Shown here piece after piece: positions 9,824 to 21,028 of a stretch of 63,502 nt of DNA. Below the pieces are notes generated by a model. It had not been told where the DNA came from, searched no databases, and saw nothing but the letters and a program-made list of their open reading frames with translations. A program made the position numbers and the translations under genes. Numbering within the stretch: position 1 is the first letter of the stretch; each line of letters begins with the position of its first letter. The DNA comes from Pseudomonas lopnurensis (lineage in GTDB: Bacteria; Pseudomonadota; Gammaproteobacteria; Pseudomonadales; Pseudomonadaceae): assembly GCF_015070855.1 (NCBI RefSeq), contig NZ_JADDIX010000068.1, positions 16,033-79,534 on the forward strand, in the 5' to 3' direction.

Positions 9824-11692
9824 TTAAATCCACAGCTTCTTGAGATCGCGGCCACCATAGATCAGGTTGACCATGCCGCGCGTCACGATGATTGCAGTAA
9901 ACATCGACGTCAGGATGCCGAGCGACAGGGTGACCGCGAAGCCCTTGATCGGACCGGTGCCCATGGCGAACAGGATGCCACCCACCAGCAGCGTGGTCAG
10001 GTTGCCGTCGACAATCGCCGAGAATGCCCGATCGAAGCCCTCGTGAATGGCCCGCTGGATCGACATGCCATTGGCGATCTCCTCGCGGATGCGCGAGAAG
10101 ATCAGCACATTGGCGTCAACCGCCATGCCCATGGTCAACACGATACCGGCAATACCCGGCAGGGTGAGCGTGGCATTGAGCATCGACATCAGCGCGGTGA
10201 GCACCACCATATTGAACAGCAACGCGATGGTCGCCAGCACGCCGAAGAACTTGTAGATCAGCACCATGAAAATGGCGACGAAAAGGAAGCCCCACATGGC
10301 CGCCTGGATGCCCAGCTTGATGTTTTCGGCACCCAGGCTCGGGCCGATGGTGCGCTCTTCGGCGAAGTACATCGGCGCCGCCAGGCCACCGGCACGCAGC
10401 AACAAGGCCAGCTCGGAGGACTCACCCTGGCCATCGAGGCCGGTGATGCGGAACTGGCTGCCGAGCGGCGACTGGATGGTCGCCAGGCTGATGATCTTCT
10501 TCTCTTCCTGGAAGGTTTCGACCCGAACCTCCTGCTCGACACCCTCGACCACTTGCCGCACATAACGCGTCAGCGGCCGCTGCTCGATGAAGATGACCGC
10601 CATGCTGCGCCCGACATTGTTGCGCGTGGCCCGATTCATCAGGTCGCCACCGTGCCCGTCGAGACGGATATTGACCTGCGGACGACCGTTCTCGTCATAG
10701 CTGGCCTGGGCATCGGTCACCTGGTCGCCGGTGATGATCAGCGTACGCTCCAGCTGGACCGGTGGGCGCCCCTCCTGGCGGAACTCGAAGGTTTCGGTGG
10801 ATGCACGCGACGCATCGGCCTCGGCGGCCAGGCGGAATTCGAGGTTCGCCGTCTTGCCGAGAATGCGCTTGGCTTCGGCCGTGTCCTGAACACCAGGCAG
10901 CTCCACCACGATGCGGTTGGCGCCCTGACGCTGAACCAGCGGCTCGGCCACGCCCAGCTCGTTGACACGATTGCGCACCGTCGTCAGGTTCTGTCTGATC
11001 GAGTACTCGCGGATTTCCGCCAGCTTGGCTTCGGTCAGCGCCAGGCGCAGCACCTGCTGACCATTGCGCTCGCTGGTGGTCAGCTCGAAATCGTTGAAGT
11101 TCTTGCGGATCAGCGATTGCGCCCCGGCAAGAGAGGCCTCATCGGCGAAGCCCAGCTGCACGGCATTCTTCAGATTGGGCAGACTGCGGTAACGCACACG
11201 CTCCTTGCGCAGCAGGCCCTTCACCTCGCCTTCGTAGACATTCAGCCGCGTTTCGACGGCTTTTTCCATGTCGACTTCCAGCAGGAAGTGCACGCCGCCG
11301 GAAAGATCCAGGCCGAGCTTCATCGGGCTCGCGCCGAGATTGCGCAGCCAGTCCGGCGTCGTCGGCGCCAGGTTGAGCGCAACGACATAGGCATCGCCGA
11401 GGGCGCGCCGGACGATGTCCTGGGCCGGCAATTGATCGTCCTGGCGCGCCAGGCGCACCAGGCCGCCGCGCCCCTGTTCGTCCGGCGCCGCGGATTTCAC
11501 CGCGATACCGCCATCCTCGAGCGCCTTGCTGACGCGATCGAGCTCGACCTGGCCGACTTCTTGCGCAGCGCTGGCACCGGTGATCTGGATCGCCGGATCG
11601 TCGGGATAGAGATTGGGCGCCGAATAAACGAAGGCAATCGCGAGCACTGCCAGTATCAGCAGGTATTTCCAGAGAGGGAATCTATTGAGCAT
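9824..11692 (-). CDS. secD: SecD, Sec translocon accessory subunit
   Basis: A 622-residue partner of SecF. One N-terminal membrane helix is followed by a large periplasmic P1 domain containing GLDLSGGVHFLLEVD. The C-terminal six-helix RND core carries AVDANVLIFSRIREE. Length agrees with pseudomonad SecD. ATG start. Located between yajC and secF with short gaps, indicating one transcript. Confidence 0.97.
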   Translation of the reverse strand: MLNRFPLWKYLLILAVLAIAFVYSAPNLYPDDPAIQITGASAAQEVGQVELDRVSKALEDGGIAVKSAAPDEQGRGGLVRLARQDDQLPAQDIVRRALGDAYVVALNLAPTTPDWLRNLGASPMKLGLDLSGGVHFLLEVDMEKAVETRLNVYEGEVKGLLRKERVRYRSLPNLKNAVQLGFADEASLAGAQSLIRKNFNDFELTTSERNGQQVLRLALTEAKLAEIREYSIRQNLTTVRNRVNELGVAEPLVQRQGANRIVVELPGVQDTAEAKRILGKTANLEFRLAAEADASRASTETFEFRQEGRPPVQLERTLIITGDQVTDAQASYDENGRPQVNIRLDGHGGDLMNRATRNNVGRSMAVIFIEQRPLTRYVRQVVEGVEQEVRVETFQEEKKIISLATIQSPLGSQFRITGLDGQGESSELALLLRAGGLAAPMYFAEERTIGPSLGAENIKLGIQAAMWGFLFVAIFMVLIYKFFGVLATIALLFNMVVLTALMSMLNATLTLPGIAGIVLTMGMAVDANVLIFSRIREEIANGMSIQRAIHEGFDRAFSAIVDGNLTTLLVGGILFAMGTGPIKGFAVTLSLGILTSMFTAIIVTRGMVNLIYGGRDLKKLWI

Positions 11693-11759
11693 GACGCAGC
11701 CCGTTTAATGACGCGGGGCGCCTTGCGCGCCCCGTCGTTTGGTGTTGAATGAAGTCAGC

Positions 11760-12089
11760 TCAGATGGCCTTCAGAGTGCCCTTGGGCAACGTTGCGGCAA
11801 TCGCCACCTTCTGAAACTTCAGTTCAACGTTGTCGGACACTTCGATCACCACGAAATCATCGGCGACCTTGGTGACCTTGCCGGCGATGCCGCCGGAGGT
11901 GACCACTTCGTCGCCCTTCTGCAGGCCGGCGATCAGGTTCTTATGCTCCTTGGCACGCTTGGACTGGGGGCGCCAGATCATCAGGTAGAAGATGACCAGG
12001 AAACCGACCAGAAACACCCACTCGAAACCAGTGCCGGCAGGACCAGCGGCAGCCTCCTGGGCATAGGCGGCGGGAATCAGAAAGCTCAT
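11760..12089 (-). CDS. yajC: YajC, SecDF-associated membrane protein
   Basis: A 109-residue protein with a short N-terminus, one membrane helix (about residues 18-40, WVFLVGFLVIFYLMIW) and a cytoplasmic KOW-like domain. YajC co-purifies with SecDF. It lies 67 bp upstream of secD and 42 bp downstream of tgt, the classical tgt-yajC-secD-secF order. Confidence 0.95.
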   Translation of the reverse strand: MSFLIPAAYAQEAAAGPAGTGFEWVFLVGFLVIFYLMIWRPQSKRAKEHKNLIAGLQKGDEVVTSGGIAGKVTKVADDFVVIEVSDNVELKFQKVAIAATLPKGTLKAI

Positions 12090-12131
12090 GTAGCACTCCT
12101 GTTGCAGAAAGGTTTGTTTTGTATTGGCACG

Positions 12132-14320
<2,189 letters not shown>

Positions 14321-14382
14321 TCAGGGGAGCGGAAAGGGCGCAAAGCTTATCCGAAAGACGTCGGGCTGACCACGCCAAACGA

Positions 14383-14411
14383 TTGACCGCCCAGCCGCGC
14401 ATCCCTATACT
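14383..14411 (+). promoter_or_regulatory. Sigma-70 promoter of tRNA-Leu
   Basis: TTGACC (14383-14388) and TATACT (14406-14411) are separated by exactly 17 bp, and the tRNA starts 14 bp after the -10. The discriminator GCGCCGCC is very GC-rich, the pattern expected of stringently controlled stable-RNA promoters. Confidence 0.88.
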
Positions 14412-14424
14412 GCGCCGCCACTGT

Positions 14425-14511
14425 GCCTCGATGGCGGAATCGGTAGACGCAGCGGATTCAAAATCCGCCGTTGGTAACAACGTGAGAGTTCGAGTCTCTC
14501 TCGAGGCACCA
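14425..14511 (+). tRNA. tRNA-Leu (anticodon CAA)
   Basis: Acceptor stem GCCTCGA (14425-14431) pairs with TCGAGGC (14501-14507), followed by an encoded ACCA. The anticodon loop TTCAAAA sits on the stem GCGGA/TCCGC, giving anticodon CAA, which reads UUG. A long variable arm (CGTTGGTAACAACG) and the T-loop GTTCGAGTC are present, as expected for a class II leucine tRNA. Confidence 0.98.
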
Positions 14512-15001
14512 TCAGTGAATCGCTACAACGCAGCGCGCTGCGCGCTTCAGCAACGAGGCAATCGAGTTGCGCACGAAGCCGGCACGCCATAGCGAGGCTG
14601 CACCTGGCACCAGGCTTACCCGAATCCTCGCCAAGGCGCGGACTCGACGCTTCACCGGCAAAACGATCTGGCATCACCATGTATTCGCAGGCTGTCGCAC
14701 CGATATCGGCGCAGCCGGCCCGTGACATCGCCCGCAGAATCGGCGGGGCGCGGTCACCTCAAAAGCGCCGAATGGCGCGCCTGAACAGGGCAAATTCTAT
14801 GGCTCCGAGGGGTTGGCATTGCCCGGTGAGTTATCGTAGAGTGTGCCCACTGTGTTTGCATGGGTCGCTGTTGAATCGTGACCTGGTGCAGTAGATCTTC
14901 AGATCCGCTACTCCGCTCGACTCTCTTACTCTTTGCAACCAGTTCCAGCTTCCTGCCATTGCAGGGGCAATTCTACTTTTGAGTTTCAAGGATACAAAGA
15001 C
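14512..15001 (+). other. Gene-free interval holding the long csp leader
   Basis: No protein gene is supported here. The first 250 bases show only short GC-rich hairpins. A weak promoter candidate TTGGCA (14813-14818), 18 bp, TAGAGT (14837-14842) would give the following cold-shock gene an untranslated leader of about 150 nt, the length typical of cold-shock mRNAs whose leader folds differently at low temperature. Confidence 0.5.
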
Positions 15002-15214
15002 ATGTCGAATCGTCAGAACGGTACCGTCAAGTGGTTTAACGACGAGAAAGGTTTTGGTTTCATCACTCCCGAGAGCGGTCCGGATCTGTTCGTGCACTTC
15101 CGCGCGATCGAAGGCAACGGCTTCAAGAGCCTGAAAGAAGGCCAGAAGGTCAGCTTCGTCGCCGTGCAAGGTCAAAAGGGCATGCAGGCCGACCAGGTTC
15201 AGATCCTGGGCTGA
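15002..15214 (+). CDS. Cold-shock domain protein (CspA family)
   Basis: A 70-residue single-domain RNA/DNA chaperone. RNP1 (KGFGFITP) and RNP2 (LFVHFRAI) are intact and the protein ends VQILG. The ATG at 15002 ([12 protein letters not shown]) matches the family; an in-frame start at 14933 would lie in the leader. It may be cold-induced or constitutive; the long leader favours post-transcriptional control. A terminator follows directly, so it is monocistronic. Confidence 0.96.
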   Translation: MSNRQNGTVKWFNDEKGFGFITPESGPDLFVHFRAIEGNGFKSLKEGQKVSFVAVQGQKGMQADQVQILG

Positions 15215-15226
15215 GCCTCCGCTCCG

Positions 15227-15260
15227 AAAAGCCCCTGATGGCGACATCAGGGGCTTTTTT
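15227..15260 (+). terminator. Rho-independent terminator of csp
   Basis: Stem AGCCCCTGATG/CATCAGGGGCT with loop GCGA, preceded by a run of A and followed by six T, 13 bp after the csp stop codon. Confidence 0.95.
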
Positions 15261-15287
15261 ATGCACGCGATTCCCTAGGGGCTGCTG

Positions 15288-15448
15288 CCACTTCGTCGCG
15301 AGCCGCGTTACTGCGCCAAATGGCGCCAGGTCGGGCGGCGTTCCGCAGGCGCGGGACGCCGGTAATGGTCGCTCCCTTGCCAAGTCCCGCAACGCCGCAT
15401 GGCGCCATTTGCCGCGCAACCCTTCGGGCCGTGAACGAAATGGCAACA
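15288..15448. repeat. Imperfect inverted dispersed repeat (TTCGTCGCGAGCSGCGTT family)
   Basis: The left half contains CTTCGTCGCGAGCCGCGTT and GCGCCAAATGGCGCC. The right half carries related words in inverted order (GGCGCCATTTGCCGCGCAAC, then GAACGAAATGGCAAC). A half-copy recurs at 40508-40550. This looks like a REP/REPIN-style non-coding repeat. Confidence 0.6.
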
Positions 15449-15488
15449 GACCCTAAAATGCCCCACCCCCCATTCATCGAGACATGCA

Positions 15489-15986
15489 ATGCGCAAACAC
15501 CAGCTGAGCCCGCAGGGCCAATTTCCCGCCGCCGGCCTGGCGCGCCGACTTGCCGCCCTCTTCTACGACAGCCTGCTGTGCATCGCCCTGATGATGGTGG
15601 TGACACTGTTCTATCAGCAGGTTCTGCTGCGCCTGCTATACGGCAGCGAACAATTGAAGGCCCTCGCCGACGCTGGCGGGCTGGATATCGATCCCGTGCT
15701 CTCGACGCTGCTGCTGTTCAGCCTGTTCGGCTTCTTCGCCAAGTTCTGGACCCATAACGGCCAGACGCTGGGCATGCAGGTCTGGGGCATTCGCATCCAG
15801 AACGCCGACGGCAGCGCCATCGATCTCTGGCAGGCACTGCTGCGCTTTCTGATCGCCCTGCTCTCCTGGCTGTGCCTGGGACTGGGCTACTGGTGGATGC
15901 TCTGGGACAAGCGTAAGCGGACCTGGCACGACATCTATTCCGAGAGCCAGGCCGTGCAGTTGCCGAAGAATATCCATAAGAAATAG
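15489..15986 (+). CDS. RDD-family membrane protein
   Basis: A 165-residue inner-membrane protein with the RDD signature: ARRLAALFYDSLLC near residues 18-31, a second helix around residues 72-86, then GQTLGMQVWGIRIQNADG, a third helix and a terminal W-RKRTWHDIYS motif. The family has no general function, though some members are linked to ion transport. It stands alone, convergent with lptG across a hairpin repeat. ATG start. Confidence 0.9.
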   Translation: MRKHQLSPQGQFPAAGLARRLAALFYDSLLCIALMMVVTLFYQQVLLRLLYGSEQLKALADAGGLDIDPVLSTLLLFSLFGFFAKFWTHNGQTLGMQVWGIRIQNADGSAIDLWQALLRFLIALLSWLCLGLGYWWMLWDKRKRTWHDIYSESQAVQLPKNIHKK

Positions 15987-15990
15987 CTGC

Positions 15991-16043
15991 AAGCTGCAAG
16001 CGGGGATGCGCTCCCGGCGGGCCTTTCTTGCCGCTTGCAGCTT
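15991..16043. repeat. Hairpin repeat between RDD gene and lptG
   Basis: AAGCTGCAAGCGG (15991-16003) is the exact reverse complement of CCGCTTGCAGCTT (16031-16043). Related words continue to 16056. This is the CTTGCAGCTT repeat family also seen at 1-29 and 47060-47178. It sits between convergent genes, where it may slow read-through. Confidence 0.75.
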
Positions 16044-16060
16044 GAAGCTTGCCGCTGCTC

Positions 16061-17122
16061 TTACCCCGCCCGCCGCAGCAGCCAGACGCCGATCAGCGCA
16101 CAGACGCCTGCCGGCAGCACCACGGCGAGCAGCGGCGAGAAGCCGAATACCTGGCTCGCCGGCCCGAGCAGGTCCTGGATGATGCGGAAGACGAAACCGA
16201 CCACCACGCCGGTGAAGATCCGCTGCCCGAGCGTGACCGAACGCAGCGGCCCGAAGATGAACGAGATCGCCAGCAGCACCAGCGCAACGGTGACCGCCGG
16301 CTGCAGGACCTTGGTCCAGAAGGCGAGCCAGTAGCGCCCGTTGTTCAAGCCCTGCTCGCCCAGGTAGTGGATGTAGCGCCACAGGCCGGTGATGGACAAC
16401 GCCTCCGGCTCCATCACCACCGTGCCGAGCAGCTGCGGCGTCAGCTGCACGTCCCAACGCTCCTCGGGCGCCTGCAACACCTCGGTGTGATCGCCGCGAA
16501 AATGCGTGGTCGATACGGTTTGCAGCTGCCAGTGGTCGCCCTGATAACTCGCGCGCCGGGCGAAGCTCGACGACAGCAATCGCCGCTCCTCGTCGAAGCG
16601 GTAACGCGTCACTCCCACCAGCACGCCCCCCGGCTGCACCGCATTGACGTGCACGAATTCGTTTTCCTGCCGATGCCACAGGCCGCGCTTGCTGCTCTGC
16701 GCCTCACCGGCACCCTGCGCCAGCGAACGCTGGGCCTGGGCGATGTCCTCGCTCCAGGGCGCGACGTATTCACCGATCAGAATGCCCGCCACCAGCAGCA
16801 CCAGCATCGGCTTCATCACCGCCAGGACGATGCGACCCAGGGAGACCCCGGCCGCGCGCATGATGGTCAGTTCGCTACTGCTGGCCAGCGTGCCGAGGCC
16901 GATCAGGCAGCCGATCAGGGCCGCCATTGGCAGCATCTCGTAGAGCCGCCGCGGCGAGGTCAGCAGGACGTACTGCAGCGCATCGAACAGGCTGTAGCTA
17001 CCCTCGACATCGCCCAGCTCGTCGATGAAGGCGAACAGCAGCGCCAGCCCGACGATGATCCCCAGCACACTGAGGATGGCGAGAAAGACATGGATACCGA
17101 TGTAGCGATCGAGCTTAACCAC
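16061..17122 (-). CDS. lptG: LptG, LPS transport permease subunit
   Basis: A 353-residue permease of the LptB2FG ABC transporter that extracts LPS from the inner membrane and passes it to the LptC-A-D bridge. It has the typical six membrane helices split by a periplasmic beta-jellyroll domain (about residues 130-260). The start is a GTG at 17122 (VKLDRYIG), inside the 3' end of lptF with an 8-bp overlap, so translation is coupled. LptB and LptC are not in the window. Confidence 0.96.
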   Translation of the reverse strand: MVKLDRYIGIHVFLAILSVLGIIVGLALLFAFIDELGDVEGSYSLFDALQYVLLTSPRRLYEMLPMAALIGCLIGLGTLASSSELTIMRAAGVSLGRIVLAVMKPMLVLLVAGILIGEYVAPWSEDIAQAQRSLAQGAGEAQSSKRGLWHRQENEFVHVNAVQPGGVLVGVTRYRFDEERRLLSSSFARRASYQGDHWQLQTVSTTHFRGDHTEVLQAPEERWDVQLTPQLLGTVVMEPEALSITGLWRYIHYLGEQGLNNGRYWLAFWTKVLQPAVTVALVLLAISFIFGPLRSVTLGQRIFTGVVVGFVFRIIQDLLGPASQVFGFSPLLAVVLPAGVCALIGVWLLRRAG

Positions 17123-18236
17123 GAGCCACCTCCAGCTGCGCGCGCCGCTTGTTCATTCGCAGCCTGATGGGTTCCCAGTACAGCAGCAGCAGGCCGATCG
17201 CCAGGAACACCCCGTGCACCCACCACAGCCCCAGCGCCATCGGGATGCGCCCCTTGTCCAGCGCGCCACGGGCCGCGATCAACAGGGCGAGGTAGGTCAT
17301 GTACAGCAGGATCGCCGGCAGCAGCTTGAGAAAGCGGCCCTGGCGCGGATTCACCTTGGCCAGCGGTACGGCGAGCACGGTGACGACGAACACCAGCAGC
17401 GGCAAAGAGAGCCGCCATTGCAGCTCGGTCTGGTGGCGAACGTTCTGGCTGCCGAGCAATTCGCGGGTCGGCAGCGCCTCGCGCTCGCTCAGCTCCATGC
17501 TCACTTCCGGCTTGGGCAACAGCACGCCGTAGGTGTCGTACTGGATCGCCCGGTAGTCCGCCTGCCCGGGGTTGCCGTCGTAGCGGTAGCCGTTCTCCAG
17601 GATCAGGTAACGGCTGCCGTCGGGTTGGATTTCCTGGCGGCCGCTCTCGGCGACCAGCACCGAAAGACTGCCCTCCTTGCCGGTCTGCCGCGACACGTTG
17701 GTCTCGGAAATGAACACGCCGGCCAGTTCGCTGCGATCCGCCGACAGCTCGCGGGTGTAGGTCACGCGCGAACCGCCGCGCAGGGTCTGGAAGCGCCCCG
17801 GCACCAGGGTGTCGAACTCGGTCAGCGAATCCTGCTGGTTGAGGATGCGGTCCACTTCGGCGATGCCCTGCGGCGCCAGGCCAAGGCTCAGCCAGCCGAC
17901 CAATGCGGCCACCAGCGCCGCTGGCGCCAGACTGTAGGCCAGCAGGCGGCGCTGGCTCATGCCCGTGGCGGAGAGCACGGTCATCTCGCTTTCCAGATAG
18001 AGCCGCCCATAGGCCAGCAGGATGCCGAGGAACAGGCCGAGCGGCAGGATCAGCTGCAGGAAGCCGGGCAGACGAAAGCCCATGATCAGCAGCAACACGC
18101 TCGGATCGAGCACCCCCTGGGCGGCTTGGGCCAGATACTTGATGAAACGGCCGCTCATGATGATCACCAGCAGCACGGCACTGACCGCGCTCATGGTGAC
18201 CAGCAGCTCTCGGGACAGGTAACGAAAGACGATCAA
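17115..18236 (-). CDS. lptF: LptF, LPS transport permease subunit
   Basis: A 373-residue partner of LptG with the same architecture: N-terminal FRYLSRELLVTMSAV, membrane helices, a periplasmic domain, and C-terminal helices. I chose the TTG at 18236 (LIVFRYLS) because GGAG lies 8 nt upstream and the length then matches the family. A start at 18272 would add 12 residues. It is divergent from pepA with a shared 268-bp intergenic region. Confidence 0.93.
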   Translation of the reverse strand: MIVFRYLSRELLVTMSAVSAVLLVIIMSGRFIKYLAQAAQGVLDPSVLLLIMGFRLPGFLQLILPLGLFLGILLAYGRLYLESEMTVLSATGMSQRRLLAYSLAPAALVAALVGWLSLGLAPQGIAEVDRILNQQDSLTEFDTLVPGRFQTLRGGSRVTYTRELSADRSELAGVFISETNVSRQTGKEGSLSVLVAESGRQEIQPDGSRYLILENGYRYDGNPGQADYRAIQYDTYGVLLPKPEVSMELSEREALPTRELLGSQNVRHQTELQWRLSLPLLVFVVTVLAVPLAKVNPRQGRFLKLLPAILLYMTYLALLIAARGALDKGRIPMALGLWWVHGVFLAIGLLLLYWEPIRLRMNKRRAQLEVARG

Positions 18237-18408
18237 ACCAGACACTCCAGGGTTGTCAGGCTCTGGCGGCAACGCTCAAACTAGCCGCCAGTTGCCGGCC
18301 CGCCGCAGCAGACCGTTGGAAATAGGTAATAGCGAACCGGCTGGACGCGGATGGCCGCGTCGCCGCGATCACTGACAAGCGCAGTCGATCGCAACGTTTC
18401 CAGCCTAG

Positions 18409-19992
<1,584 letters not shown>

Positions 19993-20067
19993 GATGCGCG
20001 CAACCGTCGTGCATGAACGCCATGGCCGGCGCAGCCTTTGTCTGCCCGGCCATGACGGAGCACGTCC

Positions 20068-20487
20068 ATGACGCGCATCGAGTTCTATGTACTGCCGGAC
20101 GCCAATCCGCTCGGCCGCCTGCGGGCGGCCTGCCAGCTCGCGGCCAAGGGCTGGCAGCACGGCATGCGGGTCTTCATCCGCTGCAGCGACGACGCGCAAG
20201 CCAGCCAGCTCGACGAGTTGCTCTGGAGCTTTCGCGCCGAGCGCTTCATCCCCCACGAACTGCACGCCGACGATCCGCAGGCACCGGTGGTCATCGGCGT
20301 GGAACAGCCGCCGCAGGCCACGCAGGGGCTGCTGGTCAACCTCGCGCCGACGCTCTCGTCCCATATCGACCAGTTCAGCCGGGTCATCGAAATCGTCAAC
20401 CAGGAACCGCAACTGCTGACCGTCTGCCGGGACAATTTCCGCCTGTACCGACGGCAAGGCTATGATCCTAAACGGGTCGAACTCTAG
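20068..20487 (+). CDS. holC: HolC, DNA polymerase III chi subunit
   Basis: A 139-residue chi subunit that links the clamp loader to SSB. The start MTRIEFYVLPDANPLGR and the C-terminal DNFRLYRRQGYDPKRVEL match the family. ATG start with GGAG 9 nt upstream, 75 bp after pepA. The pepA-holC-valS order is conserved in gammaproteobacteria. Confidence 0.94.
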   Translation: MTRIEFYVLPDANPLGRLRAACQLAAKGWQHGMRVFIRCSDDAQASQLDELLWSFRAERFIPHELHADDPQAPVVIGVEQPPQATQGLLVNLAPTLSSHIDQFSRVIEIVNQEPQLLTVCRDNFRLYRRQGYDPKRVEL

Positions 20488-20512
20488 CCGCCCAAGCCCC
20501 GGAAGCATTCAG

Positions 20513-20893
20513 ATGGCACCGAAAACCCCGAACAAACCCGCCGAGCTGCTCAGCGACCTGGAGTCCATCCGCGCCCTGCTCGGTGACGATTTCCAGGACA
20601 CGTCCGCAGCAGGCGAAGCGCTGGACCCCGACACCATTCCGCTGCTGTCCGACATCATCGAGCCTGCGCCTGCCGCGCCAACGGGCACCGCGGTCGCGAA
20701 CGAATCACGCGAGCCCAGCGTACGCAGCGCCTTTCGCTCGCTCGCCGAACGACACATCGACCACGAACTGCGCACCGCGGCCAACCTGATCCTGCAGGAG
20801 GTGATCGACGATTTCGTGCCGCAGATCGAGGCCGAACTCAAGCGTCGCCTGGAAAGCCGGCTCGACAGGCTGATCCGCGCGCCCAGGTCCTGA
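20513..20893 (+). CDS. Small acidic protein conserved between holC and valS
   Basis: A 126-residue soluble protein with an acidic, proline-rich N-terminal half (LLSDLESIRALLGDD, then IIEPAPAAPTG) and a helical C-terminal half ending in a basic stretch (ELKRRLESRLDRLIRAPRS). No catalytic motif is visible and I do not know a function. Pseudomonads carry a similar protein at this spot. The ATG at 20513 has GGAAG 7 nt upstream; the gene starts 25 bp after holC and is likely co-transcribed. Confidence 0.85.
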   Translation: MAPKTPNKPAELLSDLESIRALLGDDFQDTSAAGEALDPDTIPLLSDIIEPAPAAPTGTAVANESREPSVRSAFRSLAERHIDHELRTAANLILQEVIDDFVPQIEAELKRRLESRLDRLIRAPRS

Positions 20894-21028
20894 CTCGCGC
20901 AACAGGCACGCGGGCGGATCGCCCGGCAGGCACATCGGCAGTAAAAATGCACCGCCGTAAAAACGTGACGACCGTTTGCCTTTATACTTGCCCGTTTTTC
21001 CGACCAGCCGTTCTAAGGGTCCCGCCGC

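Noticed and set aside
9323-11752. Long open frame of about 800 codons opposite secD/secF
   Set aside because: It lies fully antisense to secD and secF, which have clear motifs; its translation has no family features. High GC leaves such frames open by chance.
14512-14760. Integration site or genomic island at the tRNA-Leu 3' end
   Set aside because: No integrase gene and no repeat of the tRNA 3' end were seen; neighbours are core genes.
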